Positions 28,088 through 38,300 of a stretch of 64,000 nt of DNA are shown here, piece by piece (the first letter of the stretch is position 1; each line of letters begins with the position of its first letter). The notes under the pieces were generated by a model, which was not told where the DNA came from, made no database searches, and saw only the letters and a program-made list of their open reading frames with translations. This DNA comes from CAZEJS01 sp964512645. Lineage in GTDB: Bacteria; Actinomycetota; Geothermincolia; Fen-727; Anoxymicrobiaceae. The translations under genes were made by a program, and so were the position numbers. The stretch spans positions 37,207-101,206 of the forward strand of contig CAZEJS010000005.1 in the NCBI GenBank assembly GCA_964512645.1. The letters are read 5' to 3'.

Positions 28088-29350
28088 ATGGACAAGCTGG
28101 TCATCGAGGGCGGCGGCGAAGCGCTGCGCGGCACGGTGCGCGTGGGCGGCGCCAAGAACTCGGTGCTGAAGCTGATGGCCGCGGTGGTGATGGCCGAAGG
28201 GCCGTCGCTCATCACCAACGTCCCCGACATCTCCGACGTGCACATCATGTCCGAGGTGCTCCGCCGGCTGGGGCTCGGTGTGGAGATGGAGCGGGGAACG
28301 CTCAGGATAACCCCGGCGGCCGAGCCGCGCTTCGAGACACCTTACCACCTGGTACAGAAGATGCGCGCGGCCGTCGACGTGCTGGGGGCGCTGCTGGCCC
28401 GCTACGGGCGGGCCAGGGTCGCGATGCCGGGGGGCGACAACATTGGCTCGCGCCAGATAGACATGCACTTGAAAGGGTTCGCCCAGATGGGCGCGGACCT
28501 CACGGTCTCCCACGGCTACATCGAAGCACGTGCCCCGGGGCTCAAAGGAACCCACCTCTTCCTCGACTTCGCGAGCGTGGGCGCCACGGAGAACCTCCTG
28601 ATCGCCGCCTGCCTGGCACGGGGACGCACGGTAATCGAGAACGCGGCGAAGGAACCGGAGATAGTCGACCTCGCGGACTTCCTGAGCCGCATGGGAGCCC
28701 GCGTGGAAGGCGCGGGTACCTCGACCCTGACAATCGAGGGCGTGAGCTCGCTGTCCGGCGTGGAGCACGAGGTGATAGGGGACAGGATTGAGGCGGGCAC
28801 TTTCCTCCTTGCCGGGGTGGTGACCGGCGGGGAGGTGAGGGTCGAAGGGGCCGACCCCGCGCACCTCGAGATCGTGCGCGAGAAGATGGTCGAGGCGGGA
28901 TGCGAGGTTGCGGTGGACGGATCGGCTTTGACGGCCAGGCTGGACGGAAGGGCCCGCGGCGTGGAGATATCCACCCTGCCCTACCCGGGCTTTCCCACCG
29001 ACCTGCAGCCGATGATGCTGGCGTTGCTTGCGACGGCGGACGGCATCTCGTTCGTAACCGAGAACATTTTCGACAACAGGTTCATGGTGGTGGACGAGTT
29101 CAACAGGCTCGGCGCGGACATGAAGACCAGGGAGCACCACGCGATAGTCAGGGGAGTGGAACGCCTGTCGGGCGCCCCCGTGACCGCCACGGACGTGCGG
29201 GCGGGCGCCGGCCTGGTCCTTGCGGGGCTGGCCGCGGAAGGAGTCACCGAGGTGTACGAGATCCGGCATATCGACCGCGGTTACGAGGATTTCGTGGGCA
29301 AGCTCTCGAGGCTGGGGGCCCGGATCGAGCGGCGACCGGCGGACGGCTGA
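28088..29350 (+). CDS. murA: UDP-N-acetylglucosamine 1-carboxyvinyltransferase with Asp at the catalytic Cys position
   Basis: MurA transfers enolpyruvate to UDP-GlcNAc, the first committed step of peptidoglycan synthesis. GGGEALRGTVRVGGAKNS gives the conserved Lys-Asn pair; RYGRARVAMPGGDNIGSR is the active-site loop; YPGFPTDLQPM and NRFMVVDEFNRLGA are family motifs. In most bacteria the loop reads PGGCxIG, and the cysteine (Cys115 in E. coli) is the residue alkylated by fosfomycin. Here it is Asp117. Natural Cys-to-Asp MurA proteins, as in Mycobacterium tuberculosis, are active but fosfomycin-resistant. The length of 420 residues is normal. Confidence 0.96.
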   Translation: MDKLVIEGGGEALRGTVRVGGAKNSVLKLMAAVVMAEGPSLITNVPDISDVHIMSEVLRRLGLGVEMERGTLRITPAAEPRFETPYHLVQKMRAAVDVLGALLARYGRARVAMPGGDNIGSRQIDMHLKGFAQMGADLTVSHGYIEARAPGLKGTHLFLDFASVGATENLLIAACLARGRTVIENAAKEPEIVDLADFLSRMGARVEGAGTSTLTIEGVSSLSGVEHEVIGDRIEAGTFLLAGVVTGGEVRVEGADPAHLEIVREKMVEAGCEVAVDGSALTARLDGRARGVEISTLPYPGFPTDLQPMMLALLATADGISFVTENIFDNRFMVVDEFNRLGADMKTREHHAIVRGVERLSGAPVTATDVRAGAGLVLAGLAAEGVTEVYEIRHIDRGYEDFVGKLSRLGARIERRPADG

Positions 29351-29363
29351 GGCGGGTGACGGG

Positions 29364-31679
29364 ATGAGATGCGAGGCGGGCGCACGGTGCCGCCGGGCGC
29401 TCCTGGCGCGGGCGGCGGCCGTCCTGGCCCTGCTGGTCCTGGCGGGGGCGTTCACCTGTCCCTTCGCCCGCTCGGCGGACCTGCGGGGGAAGGTCGTCAT
29501 CCTGGTCATCGACAGGACCGGGCCCGGGGACATCACGCCGGGCGGCACGCCGTTCCTCGCCAGGCTTGCCAACAGGTGGTCGTCGGGGATCATGGTGACC
29601 CGCACCGGGGAGAGGGACACCGGGCGGGAGCCGGACAACGGCGCCGGTTGCGTGACCCTGGCGGCGGGAACGCGTGCCAGGGGCGCGGCGGGCGCGGAGC
29701 TGTCGTTCGAACGGGGTGAACTGCTCGCCGGGGCCGGCCACGAGACATCCGCCGGTTCTTACGCGCGCCTGGCCTCAGGGACCGCGACGCCGCCCGGCGG
29801 GTCGGCATGCCTCGGCATGGCCGCCGTTGTCGCCGGCAACGCGGAGGGTGGCACGTCGGACAGCGTGGGCCTCCTCGGCAGGGAGCTCGCGCGGGCCGGA
29901 AAGGTCGCCGCCGTGGCCGGCAACCAGGATTCTCTGACGGGGCCGGTCCGGTGCTCCGCGCTCATCGTCTCCGGTCCCGGTGGGAAGGTGCCGCAGGCTC
30001 GCCTTGCGGGATTGACCAGGCGCGCGCCGCCGCGGCCGGGAGGAATGGTCACTGATATGGAAGGGCTCCTCGCGGCCTCCCGGGAGCTACTGTCCCGCAG
30101 CGACCTGCTGGTTATCGACACCGGGGATACCGGGCGGGCCGATCGCGAGCGTCTGCTCACAGGCGCCGGCGCGTTCGCGACGGCGCGGGCGGGTGCCCTG
30201 CGCCGGGCAGACTCTTTCGCCTCGCGCCTGGCGCGGGAGATGGACCTCGGCAGTTCGCTCTTGCTGGTGGTCTCTCCCGCGGCCCCGAGCGAGGCGCGCA
30301 TGAAGGGGAACTTCGCGACGCCTTTTATAGCCGCGGGCAAAGGCTTCTCCCGGGGCCTCATTTCATCTCCTTCCACGAGGAGGGCGGGTTTCGTCAACAA
30401 CACCGACCTGGCGGCGACGGTGCTTCGCTTCTACGGCCTCCCGGCCCCCCCGCAGCCCGTGGGGGCCGCGATGAACACGGCGGGGAAGGCTCCAGGCGGG
30501 GCGACAAACCTGGAGCACACCGCTGAGCTCGACAGGCAGTACATGGTTACCAGGGAGGCGCGCTGGCCGGTGGTGCTCGCCTACCTCGCGTGCGTCGGCG
30601 TGTTCCTGGTCCTTTCGCTGGCCTGCATACCGTCGGTGGGCGCCCGGATCGGGATAGAGCGCCGCCTGCCCGTCCTGATGCGCGTTCTCCGGCCTGCCGC
30701 GGTGGTGCTCCTGGCCGCTCCCGCGTCTTTCCTTCTGGTGTCGGCGTTCTCCTTCGATGGCTGGACGTTTCCCCTCGTCTTTTGTGCCGCCTACGCCCTG
30801 GCCGTCGGCCTCGCCGCGTACTTCGCCGCCGGGCCCGCGGGCCGGCCGGACGCTGTGACGCTGGTGTGTCTCCTCTCCGCCGGGGTCATGATGGTCGACC
30901 TGCTCTTCGGCGGCAGGCTCCTGGTGTTCCCGCTGCTGGGGAGCAGCGTCCAGGACGGCATGAGGTTCTTCGGGATCAGCAACGCCGTCTCGGGAATGCT
31001 GATAGCTTACGGCGTGTTCGGAGCGGTCGGCATCGCGCGCGACTCAGTCTGCGCCGGGGGCCCCGCGAGACGGGGCGTCTTCGCCGGCCTCGCGGTCCTG
31101 GCTTTCTTCGTCGGCTTTGGACTGCTGGGTGGTGATTTCGGGGGTTTTGTCACCACCGTGGTCACGTGCCTGGTCCTCTTCTTCGCGACAGGTGGCGGGC
31201 GATTCGATCGCCGGAGGATGTTGGTCGTGGTCGGCGGCGCCATCGGGGCGGCGGCCGCCCTGGTGGTGGCCGACGCCGTCTTCGTGCACACCCATACCAG
31301 CCAGGCCCTGTCGGCCGGCTCGCAACAGGTGTTCGGCCTGGTCGGCAGGAAGGCCGTCATACTGCTGGCCCAGATCAGGAGCGTGCTGGTCCTGGCCCTG
31401 GTGATGGTCGCGTCGGTAGTCGCCATTGTCCTGTGGATGAGACGGCCCGGCTCGTTCTGGGAGGCGCGCTGGAGATCCGACAGGGCGTTCACCAGCTCGC
31501 TTTTCGCTCTGCTCTCCGGGAGCATTGTCGCCCTGCTGCTGAACGACACCGGGATCGGGATGATGGGCACCATGGTCATGGTGGCGATCCCGGTCACCGG
31601 GTTTCACTTCATGATGGAGGCTCCGGGCGGCGCCCCGGGGGCCCGGCGTAACGGGTGCGGATTCAGGTCTGCCGGCTGA
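29364..31679 (+). CDS. polytopic membrane protein with an alkaline-phosphatase-superfamily-like ectodomain
   Basis: This 771-residue protein starts with a signal peptide/anchor (about residues 10-32). An extracytoplasmic domain of about 360 residues begins GKVVILVIDRTGPGDI and contains PFLARLANRWSSGIMVTRT. That layout resembles alkaline-phosphatase-superfamily proteins of anaerobic Firmicutes whose N-terminus reads VVLLVVD ... NTRT. From about residue 395 there are roughly nine or ten transmembrane helices. The ectodomain later carries AGFVNNTDLAATVLRFYGL, a phosphopentomutase/phosphatase-like ending. It follows murA by 13 bases and is probably co-transcribed, suggesting a role in envelope polymer handling. 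The reaction is unknown. ATG at 29364 is chosen because longer openings would overlap murA. Confidence 0.7.
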   Translation: MRCEAGARCRRALLARAAAVLALLVLAGAFTCPFARSADLRGKVVILVIDRTGPGDITPGGTPFLARLANRWSSGIMVTRTGERDTGREPDNGAGCVTLAAGTRARGAAGAELSFERGELLAGAGHETSAGSYARLASGTATPPGGSACLGMAAVVAGNAEGGTSDSVGLLGRELARAGKVAAVAGNQDSLTGPVRCSALIVSGPGGKVPQARLAGLTRRAPPRPGGMVTDMEGLLAASRELLSRSDLLVIDTGDTGRADRERLLTGAGAFATARAGALRRADSFASRLAREMDLGSSLLLVVSPAAPSEARMKGNFATPFIAAGKGFSRGLISSPSTRRAGFVNNTDLAATVLRFYGLPAPPQPVGAAMNTAGKAPGGATNLEHTAELDRQYMVTREARWPVVLAYLACVGVFLVLSLACIPSVGARIGIERRLPVLMRVLRPAAVVLLAAPASFLLVSAFSFDGWTFPLVFCAAYALAVGLAAYFAAGPAGRPDAVTLVCLLSAGVMMVDLLFGGRLLVFPLLGSSVQDGMRFFGISNAVSGMLIAYGVFGAVGIARDSVCAGGPARRGVFAGLAVLAFFVGFGLLGGDFGGFVTTVVTCLVLFFATGGGRFDRRRMLVVVGGAIGAAAALVVADAVFVHTHTSQALSAGSQQVFGLVGRKAVILLAQIRSVLVLALVMVASVVAIVLWMRRPGSFWEARWRSDRAFTSSLFALLSGSIVALLLNDTGIGMMGTMVMVAIPVTGFHFMMEAPGGAPGARRNGCGFRSAG

Positions 31680-32652
31680 ACTGCCAAATGGCTATGACGA
31701 GCATGACCAGGGCGAAGCACGATACCACCGTGATGTCCAGCCACAGCGGGTACCTCTGGGTCTGCAGGGACATGCTCGAGCCGGCCCTGGTGAGGGCCGC
31801 TTTAACTTCGGCGGGCATCCGGTTCAGGGCCTGCTGGGGGATCTTGTTCAGCAGGGCCGCAGGTCCCCCGGTCACCTCGACGCCCCTCAGGCTGATCCCC
31901 CTCAGCATGTCTACCCCGTAGGACAGCGGGTTGAGCTTGGTGAGCACGTTCATCCAGCCGGGCAGTCCCTGCAGCGGGAACATCGCCCCGGAGAGGAAGA
32001 AGAGCGGCAGCAGCAGGAAGTTCATCACCATCGGGAACCCCTCCATCGATTTCATATTGGCCGCTATGGCGACGCCCATCGCGGTCATCCCGATGGCCAG
32101 CAGCAGGGTCAGGGGTATCAGGGCCAGTGCCTTGAGAGCGGTCTCGACGCTGAATCCGTACATGAACGGGAAGAACATCAGGGCCAGGAGTATGGTCCCC
32201 TGGATCATCGCCTGGGTGGCACCGCCGATTATCTTGCCGAAGGCGACGCTCGAACGCGGCACCGGGGAGACCAGTACCTCTTTGAGAAAGCCGAACTCCC
32301 GGTCCCAGAGGATCGAAATGGCGGAGAAGACCGAGGTGAAGAGCACGGTCATCCCCAGGATCCCCGGGAACATGAAAAGGATGTACCTGGTGTTTCCGCC
32401 GCCGAACACCTTGAAGGCGGCCTGGAGACCGGTCCCCAGGAGGAACAGGTAGATCATCGGCTGGACGAAGGCGCCCACCCGCCTGGGGGTGTCGCGCCAG
32501 AACCGCTTGATATCGCGGAGCCACACGATGTAAGCCCCCGTGAAGGCCCTCCGGACGTTCGTCCTGCGGAGATACTCCTCGGTGGACTCGCCCGGCCCTT
32601 TTTCCGCCCGGTCGCCCCCCGTGCCGGTGTTGGTGCGCTCCCTGTCGTCCAT
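31663..32652 (-). CDS. ABC-2 type transporter permease (DrrB-like)
   Basis: The membrane partner of an exporter of the DrrAB type (drugs or lipids). After a polar N-terminus of about 55 residues, six transmembrane helices are visible. The family signature DREFGFLKEVLVSPVPRSS follows the second helix, and FFLSGAMFPLQGLPGWM and NPLSYGVDMLRG lie in the C-terminal half. A loop of about 50 residues rich in Ala and Pro sits before the last helix. The ATG at 32652 is five bases past the stop of the ATPase gene. Its 3' end overlaps the convergent gene 29364-31679 tail to tail by 17 bases. The substrate is unknown; nearby envelope genes suggest a glycolipid or lipid (inference). Confidence 0.88.
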   Translation of the reverse strand: MDDRERTNTGTGGDRAEKGPGESTEEYLRRTNVRRAFTGAYIVWLRDIKRFWRDTPRRVGAFVQPMIYLFLLGTGLQAAFKVFGGGNTRYILFMFPGILGMTVLFTSVFSAISILWDREFGFLKEVLVSPVPRSSVAFGKIIGGATQAMIQGTILLALMFFPFMYGFSVETALKALALIPLTLLLAIGMTAMGVAIAANMKSMEGFPMVMNFLLLPLFFLSGAMFPLQGLPGWMNVLTKLNPLSYGVDMLRGISLRGVEVTGGPAALLNKIPQQALNRMPAEVKAALTRAGSSMSLQTQRYPLWLDITVVSCFALVMLVIAIWQFSRQT

Positions 32653-32657
32653 TCCGG

Positions 32658-33644
<987 letters not shown>

Positions 33645-33964
33645 TTCCGGCTTCTCTCCCGGTCCCCGCCCCCGGGGCCTCCCGCCCGTGCTCGCGGGCT
33701 CCGCCTCCGGTCCACGGCAGGAGCCGATTTCCGTCCCGCTGCAGCCGCCGTTATCTCGAGTTCGGGATCAGCGTGCCCGCTGCGGGCCGGGCCATCGACG
33801 GCGCGTTGGATGCCTTGCGTGTCGCTAAGCAATACTAGGCACGGGCGTAATCGCTGTCAATGAAGAAACGGCCCGCCCGGTGTCCCGTCCGGCCGCTCTG
33901 CCGCCGGGGCATGACGGGACACCGGGTGTGGTTCACCGGCGAGTTCCCGGCGGCGGTGGCGGAG
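33645..33964. other. 320-base non-coding region upstream of the ABC transporter operon
   Basis: Lies between the two minus-strand units. It holds the ABC operon promoter (33832-33860, minus strand) and a GC-rich leader of about 180 bases running to the ATPase start. The leader contains an open minus-strand frame of 63 codons starting at a TTG inside the -10, which I do not believe. The rightmost about 100 bases are the 3' flank of the glycosyltransferase gene. No clear terminator with a T-run is visible. Confidence 0.6.
33832..33860 (-). promoter_or_regulatory. strong promoter of the ABC transporter operon
   Basis: On the minus strand TTGACA (33855-33860) and TAGTAT (33832-33837) are separated by exactly 17 bases. 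Confidence 0.75.
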
Positions 33965-35170
33965 CTAGGGCCGCACCACTTCGTCCAGGACCCCCTCCAG
34001 GATCTCCACGCCTTTCTGCCACGAGAAGTTCTCCTCCATCAGCCGCCTCGCGTTGCCGGCGAGTTCGTCCCTCGCCGCGGCGTCACCGAGCAGTCTCGCC
34101 GTTTCGCGCGCCATCACGGCCGGGTCGTCCGCCAGGATTATGTTCAGGCCGTTCTCCGCCGGAAGCCCTTCGGCGCCCAGCCTGGTGGATACCACCGGGA
34201 CTCCGGCGGCCATCGCCTCCAGGACCTTGCCCCTGAAGCCCCCGCCCATACGCACCGGGCAGACAAAGACGTCCGCCTGGAGCATGTAGGGCATGACCGA
34301 TTCGACTTCGCCGGTGATCTCGATCGAGGGGTCGAGCCGGGCAAGCTCCAGCATGTCCGGCGTGGGTCCCCTGCCGACGACGAGGAACCTGGCGTCCGGC
34401 ACATTCTCCTTCACCATGGGCCAGGAGCTGTGGACGAAGTGCACGGCCGCGTCCCTGTTCGGGTCGTGGGGGAAGTTACCCAGGAACATGACGGTGGGCG
34501 GATGAGGCGGCCTGTCCGCGGCGGGCCGGAAGCCCTCGACGTCGACGCCGTGAGGGACCACCGCGATGTCGAGGTCGTCCCTGATGGCCAGGAGTTCGTC
34601 CCTTCCCTCCGGGGTGAGGGTCAGGACCTTGTCTGCGTCCGCGTACATGTCGAACTCGAAACGCTTCAAGCCTTTGAGCTGCATCAACGCCTGGAGCCCG
34701 GCTTTTCCCCACCCCTGGACCGACAGCACCTTCCTGCGGGCCAGGTAGTAGCATTCGTGCACCGACATGACCCGTTTCATCCCTGCCAGGTCGCCGTTGC
34801 GGTACAGGTACTGGGCCACCATCGAGTATTCGGATATGGCTACGTCGTATCGGCAAGACCTCGTCATCTCGCCCAGCTCCCGGTACATCTCGGGGGAGTA
34901 GTTGAGCATGAAATACGGAGGAACCGGACCGGCTACCCAGTCTTTCGCGCGTCGCACGGCGCCTCTGGCGGCGGGAGGCGGTACGAGCCTGAGCTCTTTG
35001 CAATACCGGCCGAGAGACTCGACCTGCTCGGTCGTGGGCTTGTGAGGGGCGAATGCGATACAGGAAACCGTGTGGTCGCGCGAGAGGTACTTGATACGGT
35101 TGTAGATGATTATCGGCCCCCCGATCACGCGGCTGTGGGGGAACTCCTTGACAACGAAGAGGATGTTCAT
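33965..35170 (-). CDS. GT4-family glycosyltransferase
   Basis: A 401-residue GT-B fold glycosyltransferase. The N-terminal nucleotide-fold domain starts MNILFVVKEFPHSRVIGGP with a glycine-rich acceptor loop. The C-terminal donor domain has VVPHGVDVEGF, VMFLGNFPHDPNRDA, and the GT4 motif ADVFVCPVRMGGGFRGKVLEAMAAGVP split around the glycines, with the conserved Glu in VLEAMAAG. The end is LDEVVRP. It is monocistronic on the minus strand, reading away from the glycosidase gene at 35346. Acceptor and donor cannot be read from sequence. The neighbouring rhamnose genes suggest envelope glycan synthesis. Confidence 0.9.
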   Translation of the reverse strand: MNILFVVKEFPHSRVIGGPIIIYNRIKYLSRDHTVSCIAFAPHKPTTEQVESLGRYCKELRLVPPPAARGAVRRAKDWVAGPVPPYFMLNYSPEMYRELGEMTRSCRYDVAISEYSMVAQYLYRNGDLAGMKRVMSVHECYYLARRKVLSVQGWGKAGLQALMQLKGLKRFEFDMYADADKVLTLTPEGRDELLAIRDDLDIAVVPHGVDVEGFRPAADRPPHPPTVMFLGNFPHDPNRDAAVHFVHSSWPMVKENVPDARFLVVGRGPTPDMLELARLDPSIEITGEVESVMPYMLQADVFVCPVRMGGGFRGKVLEAMAAGVPVVSTRLGAEGLPAENGLNIILADDPAVMARETARLLGDAAARDELAGNARRLMEENFSWQKGVEILEGVLDEVVRP

Positions 35171-35198
35171 GAAAAGCCTTTCGCCGGTGGACGGCCGA

Positions 35199-35207
35199 AT
35201 GATATCA
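35199..35207 (-). promoter_or_regulatory. extended -10 promoter of the minus-strand glycosyltransferase gene
   Basis: The minus strand reads TTGTGATATCATTC, with TGA plus TATCAT (hexamer at 35199-35204) about 29 bases before the ATG. No good -35. It closely matches the amidase and ATPase promoters. The TGATATCA core is palindromic, so a plus-strand promoter for 35346 may overlap it. Confidence 0.5.
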
Positions 35208-35345
35208 CAACGGTCGGAACTCCGGCCGCGTCCGCGGCGTCCCAGCAGGGCGTGCGATACCGCGCGGCACCGGCCCCCACCGGGGTCCCGCCGGTTGGTT
35301 GCTCTCGTGGTCTCGCGGAAGGAATTGGGGTAAGGTCAACGTGTC

Positions 35346-38300
35346 ATGGATGTAACACGTGCCAGGATAGCGGCCATCGCGGGGTTGGTTCTGTTCGCGG
35401 CGGCGGTCTTGCTGCTCCTGTCGGCGGCAGGCGCGGCGGCGGGAGCCGGCCAGCCCGTGGTGGAGCTCCAGCAGAACGCCACCAACGACGTCACGTGGCC
35501 GAGTGTTTTCACTTCCACGAGGATCGCGGGCACCGACGGGGCAAACAAGAAGGAGTACAAGTTCCAGCGCCAGCGTGAGGGGAAGTATTTCTCCTACGCG
35601 GTGGGCAACCTGCCGGCGTCGACGAGCTACTCGGTGGAACTGAGCTTCGTCGAGCACGACTACTCCGCGGCGGGCAAGCGCGTTTTCAACGTCTACGTCC
35701 AGGGCGGCAAGGTGCTCTCCAGGCTCGACGTCTGCGCCGCCGCCGGTGGCAGGAACAGGGCGCTGCAGAGGACCTTCCAGGCGAAAACGAGCGCTTCCGG
35801 GGTCCTCACCGTAACCTTCAGGTCGGACCAGGCCGGCTGCAAGGACTACGCCACCGTCAGCACGGTGCGGCTGTACAGGGGTGGCTCCAGCGCGGTGGAG
35901 ATAGACGCGTTCGCCAGCCGCCTGAACATGACCACCCCGACCAGGTTCGTCAACTCGTCCGGCCAGGACACTTTCGAGGCGATCCTGGGGCGCATGGGCG
36001 CCCGCGCGAGCCTCGACCTGATGCCCCAGAAGCGCGCCGCCAGGTTCGCCCCCCTTGGTGACGGCACGGGGGACGTGCACGACCTGGTCATGGCGCTGTC
36101 GGACGGGGTGGACATCCGCGCCCTGCCTTTCACCGACAGGTTCCCGGTATGGGAGAACCTCACTCAGAAGCAGACCATGACCACGCAGACGTTCGAGGGG
36201 TCTTCGCCCCGGATCCCCTTCAAGGCGACGGTCAGGTTCAAAGCGCCTTTCTACCCGGGTCACGACAAGGCCAGCGGCGCGCCGTTCTTCTACATCGACG
36301 TGACGGTGCGGAACACCGGTTCGGCGGCCGCCTCGCCCACCTTCGTTATCGCCCGTTCGCACAAGCTCGACTTCGCCTCCAGCGAAGTCGCCGAGTACTC
36401 CGAGCCCACCGAGGCGGGAATCGCGAACTCCACGACCTGCAACTACTACGACGAGACGCGCAACCCCTTCAAGGCGAAGAAGGCCACCGAGTCGCTGGCC
36501 GTGGCGGCCGGCGAATCGTCGGACGTCGACTTCAGGGGCTCGACGCCCCTGGAGTTCTCCGACTTCACCGGCGACAGCATCTGGTCGTACGTCTCCCCGG
36601 CCGGGTACCCGGCTACCTACGACGACTACAAGAGGCCGGTCTACAGTTACTACCCCAGGGGGTACACCGGGGCGGTGTGGACGATAGACGGCCTTGCCCC
36701 CGGGGATTCCCGTACCAAGCGGTTCGTGCTGGCCGGTTACGTTTCCGACCGGGTGTTGAGCGTGTCTAACACCGCCTACAGCGATTCCACCTTCCGCTTC
36801 CGCTACACCAGGCAGTTCGCGGATGTGCGCAAGGTGGTGAATTACGCGATCACCTCGCGTTCCGCGGGGGACGGGATCGAGACCCTGTCCGATTTCTTCG
36901 ACGCCACGGTGAACTCGGATGCCTATCTTGCCCTGCCTTCCGCTTACCGGGACCAGGTCCGCGATCTTATGAGCTACGGGTTTCAGAGCTTCCTGGCGAA
37001 CACCTGGTGGGCGCGATCGGACTCCGGCAGAGACTGGTTCAGCGTGTGGGAGGGCTCGAGCTGCCGCTACCACTCCACTGTGGACGTGGAGTACAACCAG
37101 GCGTGGTTCTACCTGTACTTCTGGCCGGACCTCCTGAAACAGGTGATGACGGAGTGGACCTTCTACACCAACGCGAGCCCGCAGGGTACTTACATCTCGC
37201 ACGACATGGGCGTCGGCGACACCGCGGCAGGGCAGTCGTATCCGCTCAGCATGGCCGTGGAGGAGAACGCCAACTTCATACTGCTCCTGTACAAGTACTG
37301 GAAGACCACGGGTGACCTGGCCTTCATGCAGCAGCAATTCCCGCTGGTGCGCGAGCTGCTCGACTTCAACATCAACTGCGACACCAACGGGAACGGGCTG
37401 CCGGACCTCCACGCCCAGAACACCATCGACCAGGGGTCGTACGGCATCCAGAAATCGAGAGACCAGGTGTACCTGGGGGTCAAGTGCCTGGCCTCGTGCC
37501 AGGCCGCCCGCGAGATGGCGTTGAACCAGTCGCGGGCGGACCTTTCCTCCGCCTCGAAGTGCCGCGGGCAGGTCGAGCTCATCAACCAGACGCTGGAGTA
37601 CGACATGTGGCTCTCGGACCACTTCGCGGTCTGCTCGGACCAGGACGCGAAGCAGGAGGACGCCGAGGCGTACAGCATCTACGCGGCGAACGGGTTGCTC
37701 TACCTGCTGGGGGGTACCAGGACCGTCGGGGTGACCGGCACCAACCACGAGCGCTTCCGCCTGGACGCGTCGAACGCGGTGGAGAAGACGCTGAAGACTT
37801 ACGGCTGCCCGCACTCGTCTTACGACCAGTACAACCAGTGGGTGTCGCAGAACCTCTGGAGGGACCAGGCGGCGTGCTACCTGGGGGCACAGCTCCGCGG
37901 GGCAAACCCCCTGTCGCTTTCGACCCGGTACTGGAGCCTTCAGAAGTACTTCGGGAAGAACCTGTACGGCACGTTCTGGGACGTGCTGGTTTACCCCGGG
38001 GGCGCCGGTGTCCGGAACGCCTCCACGGGATTGACCCCTTACGTCGCTCCCGTGGGCGCCGGAGCGGGAAAACGGGCCGCCGGAGCCTTCCTCGAGGCAT
38101 CCTCGGGCTACTCGCAGAGCCTCGGTTACTACCCGAGGGGCGCTTCGGCACTGGGGCTCATCGACGCGGTGGCCGGCCTGACGCTGGACGGCGCCGCCGA
38201 TTCGCTCTACTACCAGCAGACGGCTTATCCCCTGCGCGTGCCGGTGTTCGCCAGGGCCGACTGGGGCAACGCCGACCCCGCGGCGAGGGTGCCTACGTTG

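Noticed and set aside
35197..35210. The TGATATCA palindrome as a repressor operator
   Set aside because: It is fully explained as part of the extended -10 on the minus strand, and no second copy near another promoter supports a regulator site.
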